NCBI GenBank assembly: GCA_022511505.1
Contig: JAFLTK010000011.1
Coordinates: 1-8,230, forward strand
Length of the DNA: 8,230 bases
Direction of reading: 5' to 3'
Origin: Muribaculaceae bacterium
GTDB taxonomy: Bacteria > Bacteroidota > Bacteroidia > Bacteroidales > Muribaculaceae
A program made the position numbers and the translations under genes. How positions within the stretch are numbered: the first letter of the stretch is position 1; every line of letters begins with the position of its first letter. The notes under the pieces were generated by a model that had not been told where the DNA came from, ran no database searches, and saw nothing but the letters and a program-made list of their open reading frames with translations. Positions 7,857-8,230 of this stretch are shown here, piece by piece.

Positions 7857-7888
7857 TTTGTGTTTTTTGAATATAATTATTAGTTTTG
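7857..7888 (+). promoter_or_regulatory. Predicted promoter for the CDF transporter gene, almost touching the ATG
   Basis: TTTG at 7857-7860 and TAGTTTTG at 7881-7888 both match the Bacteroides -33 and -7 elements exactly, with a 20-base spacer. The -7 element ends five bases before the ATG at 7894. Transcription would start at about 7892-7896, giving an extremely short leader or none. The rest of the divergent intergenic region (7776-7856) holds only a weak inverted repeat (GCAAG at 7801-7805, CTTGC at 7814-7818) and no other clear signal. Confidence 0.65.
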
Positions 7889-7893
7889 CAGTC

Positions 7894-8230
7894 ATGTTGG
7901 CAACGCGAGAAAAGAAGATATATAAGGTGACGGCGGTTGGGAGTGTGGTCAATCTGCTGCTGGTGGCGTTCAAGTTTGTCGCAGGATTTGTTGGCAAGAG
8001 TTCGGCGATGGTGGCCGATGCGGTTCATTCGCTTTCCGACCTGCTGACCGACCTCATTATCGTGGTGTTTGTTCGCACGGCCTCCAAGCCCATTGACCGC
8101 ACCCATGACTATGGTCATGGCAAGTTTGAGACGCTCGCCACGCTGATAATCGGCGTTATCCTGATACTCGTAGGCATTGGGATAATGGTGTCAGGGATAA
8201 AGGATTGCATCGCCTTTTTCCGTGGTGACG
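7894..8230 (+). CDS. Cation diffusion facilitator metal transporter, 5' part
   Basis: The first 112 residues of a CDF-family (YiiP/FieF-like) inner-membrane transporter are present; the gene runs off the window. Such proteins export divalent metals (Zn, Fe, Mn, Cd, Co) in exchange for protons. The first transmembrane helix is about residues 12-33. The second carries the metal-site motif DAVHSLSDLLTD (42-53), with H45 and D49 in the positions of the YiiP transport site. The loop has DRTHDYGHGKFE (68-79), where D68, H71 and H75 have the spacing of YiiP's second zinc site. A third helix begins near residue 81. The ATG at 7894 is chosen because family members begin with a similar short REKxIYKVT segment and the next in-frame ATG is residue 39, past the first helix. 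Metal specificity cannot be deduced. It is divergent from the acyltransferase. Confidence 0.96.
   Translation, partial: MLATREKKIYKVTAVGSVVNLLLVAFKFVAGFVGKSSAMVADAVHSLSDLLTDLIIVVFVRTASKPIDRTHDYGHGKFETLATLIIGVILILVGIGIMVSGIKDCIAFFRGD

Noticed and set aside
7752..8118. Minus-strand open frames overlapping the CDF gene and the divergent promoter region
   Set aside because: They lie antisense to a clear CDF coding sequence and across both predicted promoters, with no recognisable domains.
1..8230. Search for CRISPR arrays, insertion sequences, tRNAs, toxin-antitoxin pairs or a new defence cassette
   Set aside because: No periodic repeats, transposase motifs, terminal inverted repeats, tRNA-like folds or defence domains were seen on either strand.

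Overview
The window looks like chromosomal DNA from a member of the Bacteroidota, most likely order Bacteroidales (a Muribaculaceae- or Bacteroides-like gut lineage). The support is threefold: a LeuRS with the long insertions typical of the phylum, a PorZ-like surface protein with a type IX secretion C-terminal domain, and Bacteroides-type promoters (TTTG-like -33, TAnnTTTG -7) combined with an absence of Shine-Dalgarno sequences. The genus cannot be fixed from the sequence alone.

Bases 1-222 hold no convincing gene. They contain a strong hairpin (70-100) that could end an upstream transcript, then a probable promoter (154-184). From there four + strand genes run closely spaced: leuS (223-2997), rdgB (3036-3617, GTG start), a porZ-like gene (3690-6122) and an unrecognised 174-residue protein (6144-6668). 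The gaps are 38, 72 and 21 bases. The series ends at a strong intrinsic terminator (6681-6717), so the four probably form one transcription unit joining translation, nucleotide-pool cleaning and a cell-surface secretion component.

The terminator is bidirectional and also serves the convergent minus-strand gene for an AT-rich, multi-spanning membrane acyltransferase (6731-7750). This gene's base composition contrasts sharply with its neighbours and it may have been acquired by transfer. A 143-base divergent intergenic region (7751-7893) carries a candidate promoter for each side. The rightmost gene (7894 to the window end) is the 5' part of a cation diffusion facilitator metal transporter, whose predicted promoter lies so close to the ATG that the mRNA may be leaderless.

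I found no CRISPR array, insertion sequence, tRNA, rRNA or obvious new defence system. The observations most worth following are a composition break inside porZ (about 4690-5430), the AT-rich acyltransferase, the unknown gene behind porZ, and the possible leaderless transport gene.
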